The notes under the pieces: model-generated
Told to the model about the DNA's origin: nothing
The model's database searches: none
Seen by the model: the letters and a program-made list of their open reading frames with translations, nothing else
Assembly (NCBI GenBank): GCA_020025795.1
Contig: JAHHRK010000013.1
Coordinates: 1 to 23,202, forward strand
From: Faecalibacterium sp.
GTDB lineage: Bacteria > Bacillota > Clostridia > Oscillospirales > Ruminococcaceae
Reading direction: 5' to 3'
Length of the DNA: 23,202 nucleotides
Program-made: the position numbers and the translations under genes
Shown here: positions 1 through 7,295 of the stretch, piece after piece
Layout: the number at the start of each line of letters is the position of its first letter
Position numbering within the stretch: position 1 is the first letter of the stretch

Positions 1-245
1 TCGGCAGCACCTTTGAGGCACCCGTTGTTTCCATCACCAAGTTCGGTGCATTCGTCCGTATCCTGCCCGGCGTTGACGGTCTGGTTCACATCAGTGAGAT
101 CAGCAACGAGCGCGTGGAGAAGGTCGGCGACGTGCTGAAGGTTGGCGATATGGTCAACGTGAAGCTGCTGGATGTTGACTTCGACAAGAAGCGCATCAGC
201 CTGTCCATGAAGGCTCTGCTGAGCGACGCAGAGGACGCTGAATAA
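1..245 (+). CDS. S1 RNA-binding domain protein, C-terminal fragment
   Basis: The frame is open from the window edge (first full codon at base 3) to TAA at 243-245, giving about 80 residues. They form one S1 (OB-fold) RNA-binding domain, with the hallmark segments KFGAFV, PGVDGLVHIS and VGDMVNVKLLDVD, then a short acidic tail (SDAEDAE). S1 domains bind single-stranded RNA. The ending KKRISLSMKALL resembles the last repeat of ribosomal protein S1, or of the IspH-S1 fusions of Clostridia. The KFGAF...LPG...RVEKV pattern also resembles the S1 domain of polynucleotide phosphorylase, so I cannot decide from the tail alone. A strong terminator follows 18 bases later, so this is the end of its transcription unit. 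Confidence 0.85.
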   Translation, partial: GSTFEAPVVSITKFGAFVRILPGVDGLVHISEISNERVEKVGDVLKVGDMVNVKLLDVDFDKKRISLSMKALLSDAEDAE

Positions 246-262
246 GCAATAACAAGCTACCT

Positions 263-297
263 AAAAGCCCTCGCCTGCATAAGGCGAGGGCTTTTTT
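263..297 (+). terminator. Rho-independent terminator after the S1-domain gene
   Basis: The 13-base arms AAAAGCCCTCGCC (263-275) and GGCGAGGGCTTTT (283-295) pair perfectly around a 7-base loop and lead into a T run ending at 297. Confidence 0.95.
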
Positions 298-307
298 GCA
301 TCCTGTA

Positions 308-336
308 TTTCCAGTTTTGCAGCACTGTGGTATAAT
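308..336 (+). promoter_or_regulatory. Promoter for gtrA-like / small membrane protein / deoC
   Basis: A perfect -10 TATAAT (331-336) lies 17 bases from a weak -35 TTTCCA (308-313), directly after the preceding terminator. An AAGGAGA ribosome binding site at 358-364 follows. Confidence 0.75.
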
Positions 337-370
337 AGAATTACTGATTTGAAAAATAAGGAGAGACGGT

Positions 371-814
371 ATGGGAACCATTCATACGTTGTGGAAAAAA
401 TACGGAGAAGTGCTCCGCTATCTGTTTTTTGGTGTTCTGGCCACAGTGCTGAATATTACGCTGTACAGCTTGTTTCAGGTGCTGTTTGGGTATGAAGCGG
501 CAAATGGCTGGGCAAATATTTTGAACAATGCGATTTGCATCTTGTTTGCGTATGGTACCAACCGCCTCTGGGTGTTTGCAAGTAAAACCCACGGCAAAGA
601 GGCCTGGCAGGAGTTTGGCAAGTTCGTTACCTGCCGCCTGGGTACGCTGGTGATCGATACACTGATCATGTTCGTGGGCGGCAACTGGATCGGACCGATG
701 CTGGTTTCGGAACAGTGGCTGAAGCTGTGGGGCACTGGTGTGAAGGTTGCCTCCAATGTAGTTGTGGTCGTACTGAATTATATATTCAGTAAGCTGCTGA
801 TATTCAAAAAGTAA
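371..814 (+). CDS. GtrA family membrane protein
   Basis: This 147-residue protein is almost entirely hydrophobic. Four membrane segments are likely, around residues 14-36, 45-64, 92-110 and 120-142, with basic residues between them. The size, the start (LRYLFFGVLATVLNITLYSL) and the Asn-containing third and fourth helices fit the GtrA/DPMS family. In that family the proteins move or help use polyprenyl-linked sugars in making cell surface polysaccharides or glycosylating lipids and proteins. The start ATG has AAGGAGA 6 bases upstream. A 47-residue membrane protein follows after 25 bases, then deoC. The sugar used cannot be told from sequence. A membrane glycosyltransferase is encoded at 14005-17037, but any link to it is speculative. 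Confidence 0.85.
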   Translation: MGTIHTLWKKYGEVLRYLFFGVLATVLNITLYSLFQVLFGYEAANGWANILNNAICILFAYGTNRLWVFASKTHGKEAWQEFGKFVTCRLGTLVIDTLIMFVGGNWIGPMLVSEQWLKLWGTGVKVASNVVVVVLNYIFSKLLIFKK

Positions 815-839
815 ACCGAAATAACAGGAGGTCTGTACG

Positions 840-983
840 ATGAAAAAGCATAAAAAAGGTTTTGCATTCCGTTTGACCGGCATGATTCTGGGCTTTAGTG
901 CGCTGGCTGTTGCCATTACAGGTCTGGTGTTTGGTTTGATCGGCTGGCAGATGGGCAAGGCAAGCGACCGCACAAATCGATAA
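840..983 (+). CDS. Small single-pass membrane protein, 47 residues
   Basis: ATG at 840 opens a 47-codon frame ending TAA at 981-983. AGGAGG at 826-831 lies 8 bases upstream, an ideal Gram-positive ribosome binding site. The protein starts with a basic cluster (MKKHKKGF), has one hydrophobic helix at about residues 11-36 (FRLTGMILGFSALAVAITGLV...) and ends with a polar tail. It sits between a GtrA-like gene (25 bases before) and deoC (20 bases after), apparently in the same transcript. I do not recognise a family and propose no function. The strong ribosome binding site and tight packing argue that it is translated. Confidence 0.75.
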   Translation: MKKHKKGFAFRLTGMILGFSALAVAITGLVFGLIGWQMGKASDRTNR

Positions 984-1003
984 TAAAATAGGAGATTGAT
1001 AAT

Positions 1004-1669
1004 ATGAATAAAAAAGAAATTATGTCTCGCGTAGACCACACGCTGCTGAAGGCAGATGCTACCTGGGCACAGATTCAGAAGCTGTGCGATGAGGCAATCG
1101 AAAATGGTTGTGCTTCTATCTGCATTAATACCTGCTACGTAAAGCAGGCAGTGGACTATATGGCAGGTCGTGTGCCGGTGTGCTGCGTGGTTGGCTTCCC
1201 TCTGGGTGCAATGGATACCGCATCCAAGTGCTTCGAGGCAAAAACCGCTGTGGAAAACGGCGCTCAGGAAGTGGATATGGTCATCAACATCGGCTGGCTG
1301 AAGGATGGCCGCTACGAGGACGTGAAAAACGAAATCGCTGCTGTTAAGGCTGCTGTGGGCGACAAGGTTCTGAAGGTCATTATCGAGACCTGCCTGCTGA
1401 CAGACGAGCAGAAAGAAATCATGTGCGACATCGTGCCGGAGGCCGGCGCAGACTTTATCAAGACCAGCACCGGTTTTTCTACCGGCGGTGCAACCTTTGC
1501 AGATATTGAGCTGTTTGCTCGCTGCGTAAAGGGTCGCTGCAAGATCAAGGCAGCTGGCGGCATCTCCACTGTGGAGGATATGGAAAAGTTCATTGAGCTG
1601 GGTGCAGACCGTCTGGGTACCAGCCGTGCGGTAAAGCTGATGAACGGCGAAGAAGCAAAGGGTTACTAA
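1004..1669 (+). CDS. deoC: Deoxyribose-phosphate aldolase
   Basis: This 221-residue class I aldolase cleaves 2-deoxyribose 5-phosphate into acetaldehyde and glyceraldehyde 3-phosphate in the cytoplasm, the last step of deoxynucleoside breakdown. The length is typical of bacterial DeoC. The Schiff-base lysine is K153 in FIKTSTGFSTGGA. The helper residues D91 (EVDMVINIG) and K182 (KIKAAGGI) are also in place, so the enzyme should be active. GGAG at 991-994 lies 9 bases before ATG. The usual deo partners (pyrimidine nucleoside phosphorylase, phosphopentomutase) are not nearby; it shares a transcript with two membrane proteins, which says little about its role. A strong terminator follows. Confidence 0.97.
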   Translation: MNKKEIMSRVDHTLLKADATWAQIQKLCDEAIENGCASICINTCYVKQAVDYMAGRVPVCCVVGFPLGAMDTASKCFEAKTAVENGAQEVDMVINIGWLKDGRYEDVKNEIAAVKAAVGDKVLKVIIETCLLTDEQKEIMCDIVPEAGADFIKTSTGFSTGGATFADIELFARCVKGRCKIKAAGGISTVEDMEKFIELGADRLGTSRAVKLMNGEEAKGY

Positions 1670-1675
1670 GTTTTG

Positions 1676-1717
1676 AAAAAAGAGCGAAGCGCAGGCTGCT
1701 GTGCTTCGCTCTTTTTT
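1676..1717 (+). terminator. Rho-independent terminator after deoC
   Basis: AAAAAAGAGCGAAGC (1676-1690) pairs with GCTTCGCTCTTTTTT (1703-1717) around a 12-base loop. The A and T runs on both sides would let it work in either direction. Confidence 0.93.
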
Positions 1718-1779
1718 GATTCGTGCGCAGAAAAATAGCGTGGTCATAAAGTTTTTACATATGCCGCAGTCTGTCATAC

Positions 1780-1808
1780 TTGGCATGGTTGGCGGCTCGT
1801 GATATACT
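1780..1808 (+). promoter_or_regulatory. Promoter for the lipoprotein / two-component operon
   Basis: The -35 TTGGCA (1780-1785) and -10 TATACT (1803-1808) each match consensus at five of six positions and are spaced exactly 17 bases apart. This is the only clear promoter I find before the recA promoter, so it may serve all genes from 1855 to 7114. Confidence 0.85.
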
Positions 1809-1854
1809 ATAAATTGTGTAATTATCGCCAGGTATGCAGAAGGGAGCTGACGCT

Positions 1855-3126
1855 ATGAAACGGTCATGGATTGCGGCCACAGCAGTTTTGCTGATTACCG
1901 TGCTGCTGTGCGGCTGTACAACAGGCGGCAGCGTGGAGGAACTTCTGCGCGCACCGCAGCTTTCGGTGAATGTAAAAGCTGTACAGAGTGCGCTGAACAG
2001 CTACCTGGGCGAAACGATTCAGCTGCGATACCCAAACCGGGGCGAGTTCCTGACACCGTATATCTTTGGCGATTGGGACGGCGACGGCGAAAAAGACGCA
2101 GCGGTTTTGTATCAGTCGTCGGAAAGCGTAAATGTACAGCTTGCCCTGCTTCAGCGGGATGAGGAAGAAAACTGGAAGGTTGTCAGCACCGTAGAAGGCC
2201 TTTCTGCCGCGGTGGATTCTGTGCAGCTGGCTGTCATGCAGTCCACAGGTGCGGAGCAAATCATGGTGGGCTACGCTACCGCAGGTGATACCTATTTGGC
2301 GGTGTACAACCTGCATGACGGTGTGCTGGAAACCGTATTGCAGCAGCCTTATACCCAATATCTGGTAGAGGAAATCACCGGCGACAAACAGGACGATTTG
2401 ATTGTTTTGGCGGCGGACAGTACCGGCAAAACCCAGGTACAGGTTTTGATCAGTGATGGAAACGGATTTACCCAGCTGCCTTTGATTGAGCTGCCGGAAA
2501 AACAGTTTTCCGGCTATGCATCGCTGGCGGCAGGCAAAGGCGCCAACAATGGACGATTCCTGGTATTGGATGGGTGGACTGGCGTTTCCGGACAGGAGCT
2601 GGCTTCGGTTGTATTCCAATATGAACCGACCAATCAACGCATGGTTGTGGCAGAATTGCAGGGGGTAGAAAACCTGTATGAAAGCACCACGCGGTATGCG
2701 TCTTGCCTGACCAGCCGGGATTTGGACGGCGACGGCGTGGTGGAAATCCCGACTCAGCCGGAGGAATCCGGCGTTTTGATCCTGACCAAGGGAAAGCGGT
2801 ATTCTTTTGTGCGCTGGATGGATTTCACTGGTACTCCGGCAGAAAAAAGCTTTGGCCTTCTGGACGAGGCCTATGGCACATATATTCAGCTTCCGCCCCA
2901 GTGGGAAGGAAACCTGCTATTGACCGACGGCGAGGACGGAACGGTAGAACTGTACAATTTGGCAGGCGATCGGCTTTTGATGCGTCTGCGTATTACAGAC
3001 GAGGTTGCTCCGGTAGGGTGGTATACCATCGGCCTGGTAGCATCACAGCAGATTCAGATGCAGCTGGGGGACAGTGTGACCGATTCAGAAATAGCAAATA
3101 TGCGCGGCAGAGTTTACCTGCTGTGA
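1855..3126 (+). CDS. Lipoprotein with DxDGDG (FG-GAP/VCBS-like) loops
   Basis: I place the start at ATG 1855, not the upstream in-frame ATG at 1834. AAGGGAG at 1840-1846 precedes it, and the product then starts with a clean lipoprotein signal: MKRSW, a hydrophobic stretch and lipobox LCGC, with the lipidated cysteine at residue 21. The mature protein (423 residues in all) should be anchored outside the membrane. It has two Asp-rich loops, DWDGDGEKD (73-81) and DLDGDGVVE (289-297), and a weaker GDKQDDL near 176. Such loops recur in beta-propeller blades of the FG-GAP/VCBS type and often bind calcium. The rest is beta-rich, with no catalytic motif I recognise. The response regulator gene starts 27 bases downstream, so it may act as an accessory sensor for that system (inference). 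Confidence 0.8.
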   Translation: MKRSWIAATAVLLITVLLCGCTTGGSVEELLRAPQLSVNVKAVQSALNSYLGETIQLRYPNRGEFLTPYIFGDWDGDGEKDAAVLYQSSESVNVQLALLQRDEEENWKVVSTVEGLSAAVDSVQLAVMQSTGAEQIMVGYATAGDTYLAVYNLHDGVLETVLQQPYTQYLVEEITGDKQDDLIVLAADSTGKTQVQVLISDGNGFTQLPLIELPEKQFSGYASLAAGKGANNGRFLVLDGWTGVSGQELASVVFQYEPTNQRMVVAELQGVENLYESTTRYASCLTSRDLDGDGVVEIPTQPEESGVLILTKGKRYSFVRWMDFTGTPAEKSFGLLDEAYGTYIQLPPQWEGNLLLTDGEDGTVELYNLAGDRLLMRLRITDEVAPVGWYTIGLVASQQIQMQLGDSVTDSEIANMRGRVYLL

Positions 3127-3153
3127 CGATTTCCAAAAGGAGAAGCGACAACC

Positions 3154-3837
3154 ATGAAGCGTATTTTGGTAGTAGAAGACGAGGCCAGTATTCGGGATAT
3201 GATTGCACTGAACCTGCGTTTGCACGGTATGGAAGCCGTAGAAGCGGACAGCGCCGAGCGTGCGTTGGAACTGCTGGCGGATGGTGCACCCTGTGATGCG
3301 GCACTTTTGGACGTAATGCTGCCGGGCATGAACGGATTTTCGCTGTGCGAGGAGATTCGGAAAAAGGACGATGCCATCGGTATCATTATTGTCAGCGCCA
3401 AAGGTCAGGAAAATGATAAGATTCGTGGCCTTTCCATCGGCGCGGATGATTACATTACAAAGCCGTTTTCCGTGAGTGAATTGATTGCCCGGCTGGATGC
3501 GCTGTGCCGCCGTGTGAACCGTGCAACGGCAGAAGAAACCGGACATCTGGAATCTGGCGAGTTTGTTCTGGACGAAAGCAGCCGGACCTTTTCCAAAAAC
3601 GGACAGCCCATCGACTTGACACAAGTAGAATTTCAAATCATGGAGCTGTTCTTTGAAAATGTCGGCGTAGCACTGGAGCGGGAAAAAATCCTGAAAGGTG
3701 TATGGGGCGAAAATTATTTCGGCGATGTAAAAATCGTGGATGTGAATATTCGCCGCCTGCGTATGAAAATCGAGGATGAACCATCCAATCCCAAGCACAT
3801 CCTGACGGTGTGGGGATATGGTTACCGCTGGAATTAA
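3154..3837 (+). CDS. OmpR/PhoB-family response regulator
   Basis: This 227-residue DNA-binding regulator has an N-terminal receiver domain (1-115) with the acidic pocket E8/D9, phosphoacceptor D53 (LLDVMLPG), S81 and K103 (ITKPFS), all present. A C-terminal winged helix (about 130-227) ends in the usual WGYGYRW. When phosphorylated by its kinase it should bind DNA as a dimer. AAAGGAG at 3136-3142 precedes ATG. The histidine kinase gene starts 34 bases downstream, so they form a pair. The targets are unknown. The overall pattern resembles the PhoP/YycF-like branch, but I do not assign an ortholog. Confidence 0.95.
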   Translation: MKRILVVEDEASIRDMIALNLRLHGMEAVEADSAERALELLADGAPCDAALLDVMLPGMNGFSLCEEIRKKDDAIGIIIVSAKGQENDKIRGLSIGADDYITKPFSVSELIARLDALCRRVNRATAEETGHLESGEFVLDESSRTFSKNGQPIDLTQVEFQIMELFFENVGVALEREKILKGVWGENYFGDVKIVDVNIRRLRMKIEDEPSNPKHILTVWGYGYRWN

Positions 3838-3871
3838 AAAGCATGATAAAATCGGGAAGGGGGCTGTCTGA

Positions 3872-5308
3872 ATGCGCAGCGGTATTACACGGCGTTGGCT
3901 GAGAGGCAGCCTGCTGACCATTGTATTGGTGATCTTTCTGGCTGAGGTTATATTTTTGAAGCTGTATGGGCAAAGCCATTACAGCAGTGTGCGCCAGCAG
4001 ATGCAGATGCAGTTTTCTACCATGATCGGACAGCTGAACACTTATACGGGTGAAAATGAAGCAGCGGCGGCCCATGTGCGCAGTATGGCGCTGCGCCGTA
4101 TGGTGGAGCAGTTTCAGGAAAAGGACAAGTTCGAGTTTATGCTGCTGGATGCGTGGGGCGATGTGATTGCTTCTACCAGCGGCGTTTCGGTAGAGGGAAT
4201 CGTAAGTAAAGAGGACTTTTCCGAAGCACAGCGCGACGGCATAGGCGGCAATGCCACCTATAAAACCGACACTGGCGAATGGGTCATGGCTTCGTGTATG
4301 CTGCTGCCGTATAATGCCGAGGATGTGGCAGCCTTACGGCTTGTAACAAGCCTGACACTGGTAGAAGCCCACCTGCACAGGGTGTTTTTGCTCAGTCTGC
4401 TGGTGATTGCTACGATTCTGGGCGGTGCGGTGATTTCGGGCCTGTATTTTGTGCGCAGTATTGTGCAGCCGCTGAGTGACATGGAACAAACCGCCGCCAG
4501 CATTGCGGCTGGCGATTTGAGTGTGCGCCTTCCGGCCAAAGGCGACAGCCGAGACGAAATCGACCGGCTGAGCGTTTCCATCAATCGAATGGCAGAAGGT
4601 CTGGCCGAAACGGAGCGCATCCAGAACGAGTTTATCAGCTCGGTGTCCCATGAATTGCGCACGCCGCTGACCAGCATCAAAGGCTGGATCGAAACACTGG
4701 AAATGATTCATGATCCCACCGATGAAAACTACGGCAAAGGCCTTTCCATCATCAGCTCAGAAGCCGACCGACTGTACAGCATGGTGGAGGAGCTGCTGGA
4801 CTTTTCTCGCTTACAGAATGGGCGGTTGCCGGTTGTGATGCAGCCACTGGATTTAGTGGCAGAAGTGACCGACGCGGTGCTGTTCTTGGAACCGCGATGC
4901 AGCCAGAGTGGCCTGAATTTAGTTTACGATGAACCAGAAGAAACCATTCCGGTTTTTGCAGATCCGGACCGCTTGCGGCAGGTGTTCATCAACGTGATGG
5001 ACAACGCTGTGAAATATTCCGTAATGGGCGGCCGCATCACCGTAAAGGTGTGGGCCGGCAAAAAGAAAGCCTTTGTGGAAATCTTTGATCAGGGCCGTGG
5101 AATTTCTCCAGCGGACCTGAACAACGTGAAATCCAAATTTTATAAAGGAAAAAACGCCGTGTGGGGCAGTGGCATCGGGTTGGCGCTGGTCGACGAGATC
5201 ATGACAGCGCAGAACGGTACCCTGGATATTCGCAGCACGCTGGGCCGGGGTACGGTCGTTACCCTGGGTTTGCCGCTGTATAAGCCGGATAAAAAACCGC
5301 AGGCGTAA
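3872..5308 (+). CDS. Sensor histidine kinase (HAMP, HisKA, HATPase)
   Basis: This 478-residue membrane kinase should phosphorylate the regulator encoded just upstream. Order of parts: transmembrane helix at about 13-33; an extracellular sensor region of about 135 residues; a second helix at about 171-194; HAMP linker (195-247); HisKA with the phosphorylated H260 in SSVSHELRTPLTSIKGW; and an ATP-binding domain with N-box N374/N378, D406-x-G408-x-G410 and GSGIGL (433-438). All catalytic residues are present and there is no PAS domain. The sensor region matches nothing I can name. A GGAAGGGGG site lies 8 bases before ATG. The YqhQ gene starts 13 bases after the stop. Confidence 0.95.
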   Translation: MRSGITRRWLRGSLLTIVLVIFLAEVIFLKLYGQSHYSSVRQQMQMQFSTMIGQLNTYTGENEAAAAHVRSMALRRMVEQFQEKDKFEFMLLDAWGDVIASTSGVSVEGIVSKEDFSEAQRDGIGGNATYKTDTGEWVMASCMLLPYNAEDVAALRLVTSLTLVEAHLHRVFLLSLLVIATILGGAVISGLYFVRSIVQPLSDMEQTAASIAAGDLSVRLPAKGDSRDEIDRLSVSINRMAEGLAETERIQNEFISSVSHELRTPLTSIKGWIETLEMIHDPTDENYGKGLSIISSEADRLYSMVEELLDFSRLQNGRLPVVMQPLDLVAEVTDAVLFLEPRCSQSGLNLVYDEPEETIPVFADPDRLRQVFINVMDNAVKYSVMGGRITVKVWAGKKKAFVEIFDQGRGISPADLNNVKSKFYKGKNAVWGSGIGLALVDEIMTAQNGTLDIRSTLGRGTVVTLGLPLYKPDKKPQA

Positions 5309-5321
5309 AGAGGAGAAGCTG

Positions 5322-6263
5322 ATGAAACAACAAGAAACCTGTAAATTTAAAACCAGCGTAGGCGGTCAGGCCTTGATGGAAGGCATCATGATGCGCGGCC
5401 CGGAAAAGATCGCCTGCGCAGTTCGCCGCCCGGATGGTACGCTGGATATTACCGAAGAACCGGTCAAACATTATCCCTGGCAGAAGATTCCGTTTGTGCG
5501 CGGTACCTGCTCCATGGTGGACAGCCTGATTACCGGCTACCGCTACCTGATGCACTCTGCCGAAGTGAGCATGGGCGACGAATATGAGGAGGAAGAACCT
5601 TCCAAGTTTGAAAAATGGATTACGGACCATCTGGGCGAAAAAGCAGAAAAGTTTTTCATGACCTGCGCTGCTTTTATGGGCGTTGCTTTGGCACTGGTGC
5701 TGTTTGGTTTTCTGCCTACACTCATTGCAACCGGTGTGAATTACCTGATTCCGCTGGGCCGCTGGGGCAGTACTATGGTGGAAGCGCTGTGCAAGGTGAT
5801 CATTTTCCTGGCTTACATGGGAATTGTCAGCCAGATGAAAGAGATCCATCGTGTGTTCCAGTATCACGGTGCAGAGCATAAGACCATTGCCTGCTACGAA
5901 GCCGGTGAGGAGCTGACGGTGGAGAACGTGCGCAAATACACCCGTTTCCATCCGCGCTGCGGAACCAGCTTCCTGGTTTTGATCATTATCATCAGTGTGT
6001 TCCTGTATGCCATTCTGCCCTGGGGCAACGCAGCACTGCGCGTACTGTATAAGCTGCTTTTGCTGCCGGTGGTCATGGGTATTGGCTATGAGCTGCTCAA
6101 GCTGTGCGGCCGCTGTGATAACTGGTTTACGCGCATTATTCGTGCACCTGGCCTGTGGGTGCAGCGCTTGACTGTCTTTGAGCCGGACGACAGCATGATC
6201 GAAGCTGCCATTGCAGCAGTGACGCCTGTTCTGCCGGAAAATCCGGAGGACGGCAAATGGTAA
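5322..6263 (+). CDS. yqhQ: DUF1385 / YqhQ family membrane protein
   Basis: This 313-residue protein carries both signatures of the YqhQ (DUF1385) family: GGQALMEGIMMRGP near residues 14-27, and YHGAEHKTIACYEAGE...YTRFHPRCGTSFL at 181-217. Conserved His, Cys and Glu in the second block look like metal ligands. Hydrophobic stretches at about 112-137, 155-170, 217-236 and 243-262 suggest a polytopic membrane protein. The biochemical role is not established to my knowledge. In many Firmicutes yqhQ neighbours prmC and prfA; here prmC follows with a 7-base overlap but prfA is absent. AGAGGAG at 5309-5315 is the ribosome binding site, and the kinase gene ends 13 bases before, so expression is probably tied to the two-component operon. 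Confidence 0.9.
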   Translation: MKQQETCKFKTSVGGQALMEGIMMRGPEKIACAVRRPDGTLDITEEPVKHYPWQKIPFVRGTCSMVDSLITGYRYLMHSAEVSMGDEYEEEEPSKFEKWITDHLGEKAEKFFMTCAAFMGVALALVLFGFLPTLIATGVNYLIPLGRWGSTMVEALCKVIIFLAYMGIVSQMKEIHRVFQYHGAEHKTIACYEAGEELTVENVRKYTRFHPRCGTSFLVLIIIISVFLYAILPWGNAALRVLYKLLLLPVVMGIGYELLKLCGRCDNWFTRIIRAPGLWVQRLTVFEPDDSMIEAAIAAVTPVLPENPEDGKW

Positions 6264-7114
6264 GCTTTGTAGGTTTGACACCGCGCAAAGCGGTGCAGGC
6301 CGTGGCACAGCGTTTGCAGGCAGCGGAATGCCCGGATGCGGACTTTGATGCGCTGCAGCTGGTACGGCTCGTATTGGGCCGTGATGTGCGCACCTGCGTC
6401 CTGCCGTTGACTGAACCGCAGGCAGAAATGCTGGAGCGCTATACGGCGCGCCGCGAAAGCCGCGAGCCTTTGCAGTACATCTGCGGCAGCTGGCCGTTTT
6501 TGGATTTTGAGCTGGCGGTAGGTCCCGGTGTGCTTTGCCCCCGTGCAGATACCGAAACCATTCTGGAAAGCTTGCAGACGATTCTGCAAGAAACGCCACG
6601 TAAGGTATTGGATTTGTGTGCAGGTACAGGTGCTTTAGGCATTGGCTGTAAGCGATTTTGGCCGTCTGCACAGGTTACTTGTGTGGAAAAAAGCCCGGAG
6701 GCTTTTCAATATCTGGAAAAGAATGCGGTGCAGGCGATTCGCCCTTTAACCGTGCAAGCGCAAATGGGCGATTTGTTCACATGGTACGAATCGTTGGAAC
6801 CGGAAAGCCTGGATGTTATCCTGTGCAATCCTCCCTATTTGACGGCGGACGAAATGAACGACTTACAGCCGGAAGTGGCACGCGAACCAGCCATGGCGCT
6901 GGACGGCGGCACGGATGGCCTTGTATTCTATCGTGCTTTGGCGCAGCAATACTTGCGCCCCATGCGTCCCGGCGGATGGATGGCGCTGGAAATCGGCTGG
7001 GAACAGGCAGTGCAGGTAGAACAGCTGCTTCGTGAGGCCGGCTGGACAGAAGTACAGACGAAAAAAGACTACGCAGGCAATGACCGCTGCGTACTGGCGC
7101 GACGACCGCTTTGA
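6257..7114 (+). CDS. prmC: Release factor glutamine methyltransferase
   Basis: This 285-residue SAM-dependent enzyme methylates the glutamine of the GGQ motif in release factors RF1 and RF2, improving termination. An N-terminal helical domain (1-75) binds the release factor. The Rossmann domain has motif I DLCAGTGALGIG (119-130) and the catalytic NPPY (191-194), and PRADTE (95-100) is the usual entry to this fold. Its ATG overlaps the stop of yqhQ by 7 bases (ATGGTAA), so translation is coupled. No prfA lies beside it, unlike many Firmicutes. A short inverted repeat but no T-rich terminator follows, so readthrough toward recA is possible. Confidence 0.96.
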   Translation: MVSFVGLTPRKAVQAVAQRLQAAECPDADFDALQLVRLVLGRDVRTCVLPLTEPQAEMLERYTARRESREPLQYICGSWPFLDFELAVGPGVLCPRADTETILESLQTILQETPRKVLDLCAGTGALGIGCKRFWPSAQVTCVEKSPEAFQYLEKNAVQAIRPLTVQAQMGDLFTWYESLEPESLDVILCNPPYLTADEMNDLQPEVAREPAMALDGGTDGLVFYRALAQQYLRPMRPGGWMALEIGWEQAVQVEQLLREAGWTEVQTKKDYAGNDRCVLARRPL

Positions 7115-7116
7115 AA

Positions 7117-7132
7117 GTCCTAATTATAGGAC
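7117..7132. repeat. Inverted repeat after prmC
   Basis: GTCCTA (7117-7122) and TAGGAC (7127-7132) are perfect 6-base arms around ATTA, starting 3 bases after the prmC stop. There is no T run, so it is not a standard terminator. It could be a weak operator or chance. Confidence 0.4.
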
Positions 7133-7179
7133 GAATAGATGGGTATACTATCCTTGTCAAAAAGAAAAAACAAAAGATA

Positions 7180-7225
7180 AGTTGTACAACTAATGGTTGT
7201 AATTTGCACCAAAAACGTGTATAAT
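7180..7225 (+). promoter_or_regulatory. recA promoter with upstream 12-base palindrome
   Basis: A perfect -10 TATAAT (7220-7225) lies 17 bases from -35 TTGTAA (7197-7202). The perfect palindrome AGTTGTACAACT (7180-7191) ends 5 bases before the -35, and its half-site GTTGTA recurs across the -35. No GAAC-N4-GTTC LexA box of the Bacillus type is visible here, so the palindrome is the best candidate for a damage-response operator (inference). Confidence 0.7.
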
Positions 7226-7248
7226 AGCTTTTGTGAGTAAACGAGTAC

Positions 7249-7269
7249 GCGCCGCTGTTTGCATGGCGC
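7249..7269 (+). other. Small hairpin in the recA leader
   Basis: GCGCC (7249-7253) and GGCGC (7265-7269) could pair in the 5' leader, just before the ribosome binding site AAAGGAG (7276-7282). That site sits 13 bases from the recA ATG, longer than usual. The effect on translation is unknown. Confidence 0.35.
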
Positions 7270-7295
7270 AGGGATAAAGGAGCGAATCAAAGACT

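Noticed and set aside
1..245. Firm call of polynucleotide phosphorylase for the partial first gene
   Set aside because: The ISLSMKALL ending fits ribosomal S1-type repeats better and only one domain is visible, so the family was left open.
341..1786. 481-residue open frame on the minus strand
   Set aside because: Antisense across the GtrA-like gene, the small membrane gene, deoC and a terminator; composition typical of a shadow frame.
1834..1854. Upstream in-frame ATG for the lipoprotein
   Set aside because: It would put seven polar residues before the signal peptide and overlap the AAGGGAG site used by ATG 1855.
7140..7225. Classical LexA box at recA
   Set aside because: No GAAC-N4-GTTC arrangement is present; only an unrelated palindrome is seen.
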